Shown here: positions 29,631 through 36,744 of the stretch, in pieces
How the letters are laid out: each line of letters opens with the position of its first letter
Position numbering within the stretch: position 1 is the first letter of the stretch
Source of the DNA: Actinobacteria bacterium 13_1_20CM_4_69_9
GTDB taxonomy: Bacteria > Actinomycetota > Thermoleophilia > Gaiellales > Gaiellaceae
Direction: 5' to 3'
Assembly (NCBI GenBank): GCA_001920085.1
Contig: MNJC01000071.1
Span: forward strand, 1 to 36,744
DNA length: 36,744 nucleotides
Program-made: the position numbers and the translations under genes
Notes under the pieces: generated by a model
Told to the model about the DNA's origin: nothing
Databases searched by the model: none
What the model saw: only the letters and a program-made list of their open reading frames with translations

Positions 29631-31626
29631 GATTGCCGGCTGAGTCGCGGGCAACGATGCGCACGGAGCGCACGCGACCATGGGCGTAGGAGAACGTCCC
29701 TGCGCGGACGGAGCGCACGACGCGCGCGCCGTTCACGATCAGAGTGACCTTCGCCGGCTCACTGACCCAGAAACGCAGTGCGCGAAACGACCTGGCGCGC
29801 AGCGCGGGCGGCGTCGTGTCGATGCGGAACAGCACGGTTCGTGTGGCGCTGCCCACCTCGCCGCTCGTCGTCAGCGCACCGGCGTACGTGCCGTCGTTCG
29901 TGCCCGCCGCGCTCCAGCCGACGCTCTGCTGCCCAGGCGGGAGCGTCGCCGAGAAGACGGGAGCGACGGTCTTGCCGGCACGCTGGACGTCGAGCTTCAC
30001 CGCGGCGACCCGCAACACCTCGAACGAGAACGTCACGTCGCCGTTCGTGACGGCGGGCGCGACGGCGAACCGCGTCACCGTCCGGTCGATCACGACGGGG
30101 ACGCTGGCGGACACACTCGTCTTGGCGTTCGCGGCGGTGAGGACGAGCTGAAAGTGACCTTCGGGGATGTTCGTGGCAGTGAGCTTGAACGCCTGCTTCC
30201 CCGGCTGGTGCCGCTGAGTGAAGAGCGTGGCGACATCGACGCCACCGGCGTCGCGAAGCGTGGCGGTCACCGTCGCAGCCGCGGTGAGCGTGTAGGAGAT
30301 CTGCGTCGAGTCGTCGATCGTGCGCGGCGTCGCCGTCAGCGACTTGATCGCCAACCGAGCCGCCGCCGACCCGATCACACCGGTCGCCGGCCGCACGTTT
30401 CCGGCGGAGATCGTCCACGTGTAGGAGCCCTGCGGCGCGACCGACGCGTCCCATGTCCAGTCGATCACGCTGCTCGTCCCGGTCCCGCTCGCCACGACCG
30501 CGCCGCCGGCATCGGTGACGCTCACAGTCCACGGCAACGTCGTCGACAGCCGTCCCTGAAAGCGGATCAGCCCGCCGAGCTGCCCTTGCACGGCCGGCGC
30601 GTACAGCTTCGGCAGCCCGGTCGTCGCGGCCTGTCGCGCCAGTGCGCCTAGCTGTGCATACAGCACTGCGCCGGGACAGGTCGTGAAACCGGTGTCGCGG
30701 TGACCCGAGACGGCGCGCAAGAAGACCGGCGTGCCGACGGGGAAGCGCGCATTCCCGCCCGAGTCGAATGTCAACGTCGAGAGCGGGTCGACATGCGAGA
30801 GGTCGAGCCGCCACGCCAGCAGGTTGACGAGTGCCGCCTTCTCCGCGGCCGTCGGCGCAGTCGTCTGGTAGGTCCCGATCAGCGCGACCCCGACGGAGCC
30901 GGTGTTGAAGCCCTCCGCGTGGGCACCGATCACGTTCTTGTCGACGCCGCCGTAGCGGCCCTCGAAGACCTGGCCGTACTTGTCGACGAGAAAGTTGTAG
31001 CCGATGTCGTTCCAGCCGTTGCCCTTGACGTGGTACACCTCGATCCCGCGCACGATCGCCGCGGACTGCGCGGCGGTGTACGAGTTCGAGCCGGCGGTGT
31101 GGTGCACGATGGCAAGCTGCACGGTGCGGGCGTAGCTCGGCGCGGCACGGCGGATCGATTCGTTCGCACTCCACGCCGCGCGCGAGATCAGCGGCGGCGA
31201 GCCGGTCATGGAGATGCGGCGCAGCGGGATGCGCTCCTCGGAGCTCGCGACGAAATAGGCGCGCAGGCGCGTGACCCGGCCGTGCAAGCGGTACGCGATC
31301 CGGTCCGACGAGCCGACCCAGTACGGGTTGCCGAGCCGCCAGCCGTGCGCGGCCCGCCCCTCCGCCGTTTCGACGTTCGGCAGATCCTCCGCCTCCGGCG
31401 CCGCGCGTTGCCAGCCAGTCCAGCCACGGGTCAGTGAGCGCGTGCGGAAATCGACCGTGCCGGGGCCGCGCCAGTGCAGGCCGACCATGTCGAAGCGCGC
31501 GGGCGGCGCCGCCGCGAGCGTGCGCTCTCCGTGGAGCGGCACCTCGCGCATCGTGATCGACGCCTCGCCGAATGCAGCAGCGGGCGCAGCGAAAAACATG
31601 GCGACGGCGACCAGAGCCAACTTCAC
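29605..31626 (-). CDS. Secreted N-acetylmuramoyl-L-alanine amidase (PGRP/amidase_2) with C-terminal beta domains
   Basis: A 673-residue exported cell-wall protein. The signal peptide is residues 1-21 ([20 protein letters not shown]). The PGRP/amidase_2 domain runs ~145-330 and has zinc ligands His175 or His176 (IVHHTAGS), His309 (SGHRDT) and Cys317 (TTCPG), plus Tyr210 (DIGYNFLVD), the T7-lysozyme-like catalytic Tyr. It should cut the amide bond between muramic acid and L-Ala. Three or four Ig-like beta modules of unknown ligand follow (residues ~350-673), including a FlgD-like [15 protein letters not shown] segment. GTG 31626 begins the signal peptide. Its 3' end overlaps birA by 26 nt. It is probably a separate transcript. 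Confidence 0.9.
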   Translation of the reverse strand: MKLALVAVAMFFAAPAAAFGEASITMREVPLHGERTLAAAPPARFDMVGLHWRGPGTVDFRTRSLTRGWTGWQRAAPEAEDLPNVETAEGRAAHGWRLGNPYWVGSSDRIAYRLHGRVTRLRAYFVASSEERIPLRRISMTGSPPLISRAAWSANESIRRAAPSYARTVQLAIVHHTAGSNSYTAAQSAAIVRGIEVYHVKGNGWNDIGYNFLVDKYGQVFEGRYGGVDKNVIGAHAEGFNTGSVGVALIGTYQTTAPTAAEKAALVNLLAWRLDLSHVDPLSTLTFDSGGNARFPVGTPVFLRAVSGHRDTGFTTCPGAVLYAQLGALARQAATTGLPKLYAPAVQGQLGGLIRFQGRLSTTLPWTVSVTDAGGAVVASGTGTSSVIDWTWDASVAPQGSYTWTISAGNVRPATGVIGSAAARLAIKSLTATPRTIDDSTQISYTLTAAATVTATLRDAGGVDVATLFTQRHQPGKQAFKLTATNIPEGHFQLVLTAANAKTSVSASVPVVIDRTVTRFAVAPAVTNGDVTFSFEVLRVAAVKLDVQRAGKTVAPVFSATLPPGQQSVGWSAAGTNDGTYAGALTTSGEVGSATRTVLFRIDTTPPALRARSFRALRFWVSEPAKVTLIVNGARVVRSVRAGTFSYAHGRVRSVRIVARDSAGNLSRTLKFP

Positions 31627-31672
31627 TGCACTTCAGGGTGCCTGCGGCGCCTGTCGGCCTCAAGGCCGCTGA

Positions 31673-31678
31673 TAGAAT
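31673..31678 (+). promoter_or_regulatory. Putative -10 element (TAGAAT) for the nfeD operon
   Basis: TAGAAT, close to TATAAT, ends 9 nt before the TTG start of the NfeD gene, giving a leader of only a few bases. A CGGCC-TCAA-GGCCG inverted repeat (31656-31669) sits just upstream, where an operator could lie. Confidence 0.45.
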
Positions 31679-31687
31679 CCTTACGAG

Positions 31688-32971
31688 TTGAAGAACGCCG
31701 TTTTGCGGGGACTTTTACTCCTCGGAGCGATCTTGGCGTTCGCGTCGCCGGCCGATGCGGCCACGCCGCGCGTCCTCGCGATCCACTTCGACGCGGACGT
31801 CAACCCGGTGACGCAGAACTACATCTGCCACCAGCTGAAGCAGGCGGCGAAACAGCATTACGACGCGGCGGCGATCGTGCTCAACACGCCCGGGGGCCTG
31901 CTGCAGTCGAAGGACAAGATCGTGCTCTGCGAGCTCAGCTCGAAGGTGCCCGTGCTCGTCTGGGTCGGGCCGAACGGCTCGTTCGCGGGGTCGGCCGGCG
32001 TCTGGCTCGCCCAGGCTGCCGACTACCTCGCGATGGCGCCGGAGACCAACATCGGCTCGTCGACCCCGATCGACTCGAGCGGCGGCAACATCGGCTCCGA
32101 CCTCCGGCGCAAGCTCGTCAACCACGAGGCAGCCTCGCTCCGGGCGCTCGCCGAGAGCCACGGCCGCAACGCCAGGTGGGCCGATCGCGCCGTCCGCGTC
32201 GCGACGAACGCCACCGCCCGCGAGGCGAAGGCGATGAACATGATCGATGCGATCGCGCCGACGCTCCCGGCGCTGCTGCGCGAGTCCGACGGGGTCAAGA
32301 CGAAGCCGCGCGGCTTCGTGCTCCACCTCGCCGGCGCGCAGATCCACGATGTCCACCCCGGCTTCTTCACGCGGCTGCTGAACACGCTGATCGATCCGAA
32401 CATCCTGACGCTGCTGTTCCTCGCGGGCCTCGCGGGGATCGGCTACGAGATCTTCCATCCCGGCGTCGTGCTGCCCGGAGCGCTAGGGCTCGTCGCGCTG
32501 ATCACCGCGCTCTTCGGGTTCTCCGTGCTCCCGGTCAGCTGGGCCGCGTTCATCCTGCTGCTCGCGGGTGTCGCTCTACTCGTGCTGGACGTGCACGTGA
32601 CCTCGCACGGGGCCCTGACCGTGGCCGGCCTGATCGCGATGGCGGTCGGCGCGATCTTCCTCTTCCAGAACGCGCCCGCGCCGTATCACACGTCGACGCC
32701 GCTCGTGGTCGCGGTCGCCGTCGTGCTCGGCTCGGCCTGGGCGTTCGCCGTCGGCAAGGCATGGCAGGTTCGCCACAAGCCCGTCGAGGTCACGCCCGAA
32801 CGGATCGCGGGCTCGGTCGGCGAGGTTCGCCGCGACGGGCTGGTCTTCGTCAACGGCGAGCTCTGGCAGGCTCGCACCTCCGACGGTGGGCAGCTGCGGC
32901 CCGGCGACCGCGTCCGCGTGGAATCACTCGACGGGCTCGTCTTGACCGTCAAGCCGGAAGGGAGCGCATAG
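31688..32971 (+). CDS. NfeD family membrane serine protease-like protein (long form)
   Basis: A 427-residue long-form NfeD. A signal peptide (residues 1-24) leads into a ClpP-like serine protease domain (~28-200: VLNTPGGLLQSKD, GPNGSFAGSAGVWLAQAADYLAMAPETN-type block with the candidate nucleophile Ser in GSFAGSAG). Four or five transmembrane helices (~235-355) follow, then a C-terminal OB-fold (~370-427, GSVGEVRRDGLVFVNGELW, LRPGDRVRVESLDGL). Long NfeD proteins are encoded with stomatin-like proteins and are thought to cleave them or act with them in membrane quality control. TTG 31688 is the only start that keeps the signal peptide. The slipin gene follows after 9 nt. Confidence 0.9.
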   Translation: MKNAVLRGLLLLGAILAFASPADAATPRVLAIHFDADVNPVTQNYICHQLKQAAKQHYDAAAIVLNTPGGLLQSKDKIVLCELSSKVPVLVWVGPNGSFAGSAGVWLAQAADYLAMAPETNIGSSTPIDSSGGNIGSDLRRKLVNHEAASLRALAESHGRNARWADRAVRVATNATAREAKAMNMIDAIAPTLPALLRESDGVKTKPRGFVLHLAGAQIHDVHPGFFTRLLNTLIDPNILTLLFLAGLAGIGYEIFHPGVVLPGALGLVALITALFGFSVLPVSWAAFILLLAGVALLVLDVHVTSHGALTVAGLIAMAVGAIFLFQNAPAPYHTSTPLVVAVAVVLGSAWAFAVGKAWQVRHKPVEVTPERIAGSVGEVRRDGLVFVNGELWQARTSDGGQLRPGDRVRVESLDGLVLTVKPEGSA

Positions 32972-32980
32972 GATCCGTTC

Positions 32981-33748
32981 ATGAGCGCTGCGCTGATCGC
33001 CGTTGCGATCTTCCTCTTCCTGATCGTCCTGTTCCTCTTCTCGGCGATCAAGGTGGCGCGCGAGTACGAGCGCGGGATCATCTTCCGGCTCGGCCGGCTG
33101 CTGGCGAACCCGAAGGGACCTGGTCTCTTCATCCTCATCCCCATCGTCGACCGAATGGTCAAGGTCGACCTGCGCACCATCACGCTCACCATCCCCCCAC
33201 AGGAAGTGATCACGAAGGACAACGTCCCCGTCCGGGTGAACGCCGTGGCGTACTTCCGGATCGTCGATCCGAAGTCGGCAATCGTGCAGATCGAGAATTA
33301 CATGGTCGCGACGTCGCAGATCGCGCAGACGACGCTGCGCTCCGTGCTCGGCCAGCACGTGCTCGACGAGCTGCTGTCCGAGCGCGAGAAGATCAACTCG
33401 ATCCTGCAGGGAATCATCGACGAGGCGACTGCGCCGTGGGGCATCAAGGTCTCGATCGTCGAGGTCAAGGACGTCGAGATCCCGAGCAGCATGCAGCGCG
33501 CGATGGCGCGCCAGGCCGAGGCCGAGCGCGAGCGGCGCGCAAAGATCATCAACTCCGAGGGTGAGTACCAGGCCGCCGAGCGGCTGAAGGACGCGGCCCT
33601 CGTAATCGGCGGGCACCCGGTCGCGCTCCAGCTCCGCTACCTGCAGACGCTGCTCGAGCTCGGTGCGTCCCAGTCGACGACGATCGTCTTCCCCGCGCCG
33701 ATCGACCTCATTGCGCCCTTCATCGAGAAGGCGAACGGCGGCAGCTGA
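32981..33748 (+). CDS. Slipin / stomatin-like SPFH-domain protein
   Basis: A 255-residue SPFH protein of the prokaryotic stomatin (slipin) group. One N-terminal membrane anchor (residues 3-23, [17 protein letters not shown]) is followed by the SPFH domain ([60 protein letters not shown]). A helical region for oligomerisation comes next ([21 protein letters not shown]). It is the usual partner of long-form NfeD and lies 9 nt after it. Its stop is embedded in CTGA, where the GalT-like gene appears to begin. It likely forms large membrane ring assemblies. Confidence 0.94.
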   Translation: MSAALIAVAIFLFLIVLFLFSAIKVAREYERGIIFRLGRLLANPKGPGLFILIPIVDRMVKVDLRTITLTIPPQEVITKDNVPVRVNAVAYFRIVDPKSAIVQIENYMVATSQIAQTTLRSVLGQHVLDELLSEREKINSILQGIIDEATAPWGIKVSIVEVKDVEIPSSMQRAMARQAEAERERRAKIINSEGEYQAAERLKDAALVIGGHPVALQLRYLQTLLELGASQSTTIVFPAPIDLIAPFIEKANGGS

Positions 33749-34545
33749 GCGGCGAGCTTCGCCGCGAGCCCGAGTCGGGCCGGATCGCAGTGATCGCTCC
33801 GGGACGAGCGAAGCGTCCCGGAGCCGCACGCGCGTCGCTCGAACCTCCGACGCCGGAGGAGCTCGAGTCGTGCCCGTTCTGCGCGGGGCACGAGGACATG
33901 ACGCCACCGCAGACGCTCGTGCTCCCGGAGGACGGCGACTGGCGCGTGCGCGTGGTGCCCAACTTGTATCCCGCGCTCGAGCGTCAGGAAGTCGTCGTCC
34001 ACAGCCGGCGCCACGTGCGCTCGCTCGCCGAGCTCGAGGGCGACGAGCCGGAGCTGGTCGCGGATGCATGGCGACGCCGGGTGGCGGCACATCCGGGGTA
34101 CGTCCACGCACTCGTCAACGAGGGTCGCGAGGCTGGCTCCAGCCTGCCGCATTCACACTCGCAGCTCGTCTGGCTGCCGGAGCCGCCGCCTTCACGGGCG
34201 CGGCCGCGCCTCGAGGAGTTCGCAGCGCCGGCCGGATTGGTCGCGGGCTGCCCGTGGGCGAGCCGCCTGCCGTACGAGACGGTGATCGCTCCGGCGGACC
34301 ATGATGCGGCGGGCTTCGAGAGCGAGCTGCTCGCTCCCGCAGTGCGCCTGCTCGCCGACGTCGTCCGGCGGCTGCACGCCGCCGAGGGGCCCGTGCCGCT
34401 CAATGCCTGGCTCGAACACGACGGGCGTGACTGGCGACTCGTCCTGCTCCCGCGCCTCACGATCCTCGCCGGGCTCGAGCTCGGCGCCGGAATCTTTGTG
34501 AACACCCTGCCGCCCGAAGAGGCGGCCGGCCGGCTCGGCGGCTAG
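33745..34545 (+). CDS. GalT-family (HIT-like) nucleotidyltransferase, apparent CTG start
   Basis: A 266-residue protein resembling galactose-1-phosphate uridylyltransferase, though shorter than the usual ~330-350. The N-terminus [24 protein letters not shown] matches the family's LRxDPxxGRWVxIxPxRxxRP in spacing. A zinc-site CPFCAGHE (C43, C46) and the nucleotidyl-His motif [10 protein letters not shown] (H136-S-H138; canonical HPHxQ) follow. The start at CTG 33745 overlaps the slipin TGA (CTGA). In frame there is no ATG, GTG or TTG between the stop at 33562 and GTG 33790, and that GTG would remove 15 conserved N-terminal residues. The C-terminus overlaps merR by 4 nt. The actual substrates are uncertain. 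Confidence 0.83.
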   Translation: MSGELRREPESGRIAVIAPGRAKRPGAARASLEPPTPEELESCPFCAGHEDMTPPQTLVLPEDGDWRVRVVPNLYPALERQEVVVHSRRHVRSLAELEGDEPELVADAWRRRVAAHPGYVHALVNEGREAGSSLPHSHSQLVWLPEPPPSRARPRLEEFAAPAGLVAGCPWASRLPYETVIAPADHDAAGFESELLAPAVRLLADVVRRLHAAEGPVPLNAWLEHDGRDWRLVLLPRLTILAGLELGAGIFVNTLPPEEAAGRLGG

Positions 34546-34856
34546 ACCGACTCCTCCGGCCTCGGTGCGGTAGGGCCCTGCTCGCGGAAGCGCCGCGCCG
34601 CATCGATTGCGGCGCCGAGGTTGAGGCCCTTGTCCTTCGCCTGCTTGATCAGCATCACCGTCTCGAGCGCGTCGATGTCGTAGATCCGCTGCTTCCTGCC
34701 CTTCGTGGGGATCTGCGCCTTGTTCGTCCAGTAGTCGAGCTGCATCTTCGAGATGCCGGCGATCTGGCAGACCTGGCCGAGGTAGAGCTCGACCTTGCCG
34801 AGGTGCTCGGCGAGGTCGATCGGCTCGAGAAGATCTACTTGTCGACTGGCTGCCAT
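34542..34856 (-). CDS. MerR-like helix-turn-helix regulator
   Basis: A 104-residue DNA-binding protein with a winged helix of the MerR/HTH_17 type: LGQVCQIAGISKMQLDYWTNKAQIPTKGRKQRIYDIDALETVMLIKQAKDKG, shown here only as a region (residues ~24-75), followed by a short helix (LNLGAAIDAARRFREQG). No effector-binding domain is present. I chose ATG 34856, which has GAGG 5 nt upstream. An in-frame TTG at 34940 would add 28 residues without conservation. It lies 130 nt downstream of gyrA on the same strand, and the convergent GalT-like gene overlaps its stop. Its target is unknown. Confidence 0.85.
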   Translation of the reverse strand: MAASRQVDLLEPIDLAEHLGKVELYLGQVCQIAGISKMQLDYWTNKAQIPTKGRKQRIYDIDALETVMLIKQAKDKGLNLGAAIDAARRFREQGPTAPRPEESV

Positions 34857-34986
34857 GTCGTCCTCGTTTCCTTCGGAGGTGGAACCCCGGGTTTCAAAGG
34901 TATACAGCGCTGGTTCTCGGGAAGGAAGGGGTTCTTTCAAAATCTCACCCTTTAGAGGCAGTAATCCCGCAGATTTGTGGCAGGTC
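34857..34986. other. 130-bp gyrA-merR intergenic region
   Basis: Relatively AT-rich for this window. On the minus strand it holds TATACC near 34899-34904, a possible -10 for the regulator, and TTGAAA at 34940-34935, too far away (30 nt) to be its -35. No clear terminator hairpin follows gyrA. Nothing else is recognised. Confidence 0.4.
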
Positions 34987-35321
34987 TTAGGCTTCGGCCG
35001 GCCCGGTCCCGTTGCTCTCGGCGACAGCGTCGGCCTTGTCGTCGGCCGACTCGACCACCGGCGCGAGGCTCGATACGTGCTCGCCCTCGCGCAGCCGCAT
35101 GACGATCACGCCCTGCGTCGAACGCCCGGAGCGCTTGATGTCGTCCACGGACATGCGGATGACAGTGCCGCCGTCCGAGATCAGCATCACCTGGTACCCG
35201 TCGCGCACGACACGCGCGCCTGCGAGCTGCCCCTTCGTCTCGGTCAACTGCACCGTTTTCACGCCCATTCCGCCGCGGCCCTTCACGGGGTATTCCGACA
35301 CACGCGTGCGCTTGCCGTACC
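34987..35321 (-). pseudogene. gyrA: Out-of-frame C-terminal part of gyrA (last blade)
   Basis: This segment encodes the end of the GyrA C-terminal beta-pinwheel, but in a different frame from the upstream part. From about 35319 it reads YGKRTRVSEYPVKGRGGMG, VKTVQLTETKGQLAGARVV, GGTVIRMSVDDIKRSGRSTQGVIVMRL, then an acidic tail ending in NGTGPAEA. These match the YxKRTxxxEYPVxGRGGKG blade and tail of actinobacterial GyrA. As read, it can only be translated from an internal GTG (35301), which would be functionless alone. Confidence 0.8.
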
Positions 35322-36744
35322 GCGCATCGCCTGCCCCTTGCGGGACACCATCAGCACGTCGTCGTTGCCCGACGAGTGCCGGACGCCGACGAGCTCGTCG
35401 CCGTCGCGCATCTTGATCGCGATGATCCCGTCGGAGCGGAGCGGCGTGTTGTAGGCGGCGAGCTTCGTCTTCTTGACCACGCCCTTCTTGGTGGCGAACA
35501 CGAGGTACTCGGCCTCCTCGAAGTTCCGGGTCTGGATCACCGCGCGCACCTGCTCGTCCTGGCGGAACGGCAACAGGTTCTGGATCGCGCGGCCCTTCGA
35601 CTGCCGCGAGCCGAGCGGCAGCTCGTGCACCTTGAGCCGGTAAACCTTCCCGACGTTCGTGAAGAACAGGATGTAGTCGTGCGTCGAGGCGACGAAGAGA
35701 TGCTCGATGTAGTCCTCGTCCTTGAGGTCCATGCCCATCACGCCGATCCCGCCGCGGCGCTGCTCGCGGTACGTCGTCACGGGTAGTCGCTTGATGTAGT
35801 TCGAGCGCGTGATCGCGATGACCATGTCCTCTTCGGCGATGAGGTCCTCGAGCTCCAGCTCGTCCTCGGCCTGCACGATCTCGGTGCGACGCTCGTCGGA
35901 CTTGCCGTAGATCCCCTTCAGCTCGAGCAGCTCTTCCTTGATCACGCCGTCGATGCGCGCGGGGTCGCCGAGGATCGCGCGCAGCTCCGCGATGCGCTCC
36001 TGCAGGTCGTCGTACTCCGTCTGGATCTCGTCGCCGGCGAGGCGCGTCAGCCGCGACAGCCGGAGGCCGAGAATCGCCTGCGCCTGGATCTCGGACAGTT
36101 CGAAGGTGCTCATGAGACCTTCACGCGCCGAATCGGTGTCCGCAGCGGCGCGGATCAGCGCAATCACCTCGTCGAGCCGGTCGAGCGCCTTCAGGTAGCC
36201 CTCGAGAACGTGTGCGCGCTTCTCGGCCTGCCGCAGCTCGTACTTCGAGCGACGGGTGACGACCTCACGCTGGTAGTCGAGGTAGTGCCGGATCAGCTCG
36301 AGCAGCGACAGCGTCTTCGGGACGCCGTCGACGAGTGCGACCGCGTTGTACCCGAACGTCGTCTGCAGCGGGGTCAGCTTGAAGAGCTTGTTGAGCGCAA
36401 CTTGCGGCACCGCCTCGCGCTTCAGCTCGACGTAGATGCGCATGCCGTCCTTGTCGGAATGGTCCTGCAGCGCGTCATCCGACATCGGCACTTCCGTGAG
36501 CGTTCCCGCCTTGACGAGGTCGGCGATCTTCTCGATCACACCGCCCTCGCCCGCCTTGCGTACGGCGTATGGAAGCTCGGTGATGATGATCGCGTTCTTG
36601 CCGCCGCGCAGCTGCTCGATGTGCGCGCGGCCGCGAACGGTGATGCGTCCGCGACCCGAGCGGTACGCGTCGCGAATCCCGCCGCGGCCGACGATCGAGC
36701 CGCCGGTCGGGAAGTCGGGGCCTTTGACATGCTTCGAGAGGCGC
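35283..36744 (-). CDS. gyrA: DNA gyrase subunit A, 5' end outside window, frame broken near its 3' end
   Basis: GyrA is the cutting and rejoining subunit of gyrase. The visible frame enters from the right edge in the breakage domain (KGPDFPTGG, GRGGIRDAYRSGRGRI, IIITELPYAVRK). It continues through the coiled-coil region (LLELIRHYLDYQREVVTRRS, LSEIQAQAILGLRLSRLT) and the C-terminal pinwheel with the GyrA box QRRGGIG near 35745. The frame is open without a stop from 36744 to 35286. After VLMVSRKGQAMR (about 35322) the reading turns to GTASARVCRNTP and stops at 35283. The normal next segment, about 45 residues in Mycobacterium GyrA, is absent, and the following blade resumes in another frame. 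The catalytic Tyr would be upstream of the window. Confidence 0.9.
   Translation of the reverse strand, partial: RLSKHVKGPDFPTGGSIVGRGGIRDAYRSGRGRITVRGRAHIEQLRGGKNAIIITELPYAVRKAGEGGVIEKIADLVKAGTLTEVPMSDDALQDHSDKDGMRIYVELKREAVPQVALNKLFKLTPLQTTFGYNAVALVDGVPKTLSLLELIRHYLDYQREVVTRRSKYELRQAEKRAHVLEGYLKALDRLDEVIALIRAAADTDSAREGLMSTFELSEIQAQAILGLRLSRLTRLAGDEIQTEYDDLQERIAELRAILGDPARIDGVIKEELLELKGIYGKSDERRTEIVQAEDELELEDLIAEEDMVIAITRSNYIKRLPVTTYREQRRGGIGVMGMDLKDEDYIEHLFVASTHDYILFFTNVGKVYRLKVHELPLGSRQSKGRAIQNLLPFRQDEQVRAVIQTRNFEEAEYLVFATKKGVVKKTKLAAYNTPLRSDGIIAIKMRDGDELVGVRHSSGNDDVLMVSRKGQAMRGTASARVCRNTP

Noticed and set aside
36536-36730. Possible second frameshift in gyrA near 36539
   Set aside because: Reading upstream in the gyrA frame gives the conserved GRGGIRDAYRSGRGRI and ITELPYAVRK segments without a stop; the GTG at 36539 is simply an internal valine codon.
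1-36744. Insertion sequences, prophage, CRISPR arrays, tRNA or rRNA genes, biosynthetic or defence islands
   Set aside because: No transposase, integrase, Cas, phage structural or defence-type proteins, no regular spaced repeats and no cloverleaf or rRNA-like segments were recognised; the content is ordinary chromosomal.

Overview
The window is a gene-dense, high-GC bacterial chromosome segment. It shows no insertion sequences, tRNA or rRNA genes, CRISPR arrays or prophage. The codon bias (G/C third positions), frequent GTG starts, type II fatty-acid genes with separate accA and accD, an ECF sigma factor paired with DGPF/YCII proteins, and a MerR-like gene beside gyrA point to a deep-branching actinobacterium, perhaps class Thermoleophilia. 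That placement is inference; no 16S or marker phylogeny could be run.

Layout, left to right. (1) 1-2643: DNA polymerase X (minus, cut by the window edge), then a dolichol-phosphate-mannose-synthase-like glycosyltransferase and a thioredoxin. (2) 2617-5760, minus: a TPP-riboswitch-controlled operon thiD-thiM-thiE-thiL, a complete set for turning salvaged hydroxymethylpyrimidine and hydroxyethylthiazole into thiamine diphosphate. (3) 5774-8828, plus: VOC protein, MrfA-like DEAH helicase and GNAT acetyltransferase, all overlapping. (4) 8876-12078, plus: two translationally coupled secreted proteins, one with an N,N-dimethylformamidase-like domain and one with eight repeats and a PKD domain. (5) 12084-14044: an ECF42-type sigma factor with two DGPF/YCII proteins and a matching promoter. 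(6) 14055-17427: NDH-2, GNAT, and a membrane HD-GYP protein. (7) 17381-19711, minus: LigD with PE-LIG-POL order. (8) 19712-19981: the longest intergenic stretch, with a DnaA-box-like inverted pair and a strong hairpin. (9) 19982-29014, minus: a roughly 9 kb fatty-acid synthesis operon that starts with an ECF sigma factor (sigma-fabZ-fabH-fabD-fabG-fabF-HAD-GNAT-arginase-like-accD-accA). It has no acpP, and birA is divergent from it. (10) 29605-31626: a secreted peptidoglycan-recognition amidase. (11) 31688-34545, plus: NfeD, slipin and a GalT-like protein. (12) 34542-36744, minus: a MerR-like regulator and gyrA, whose C-terminal domain is broken by a probable internal deletion with frameshift.

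Architecture is the most striking aspect. All four convergent gene pairs overlap at their 3' ends. Most co-directional junctions are stop/start overlaps. Several operon heads have a TANNNT hexamer 6-9 nt before the start codon, as expected for leaderless or very short-leader mRNAs. Three conserved proteins (ECF42 sigma, FabG, GalT) have no usable ATG, GTG or TTG and appear to start at CTG codons embedded in the upstream gene's stop region.
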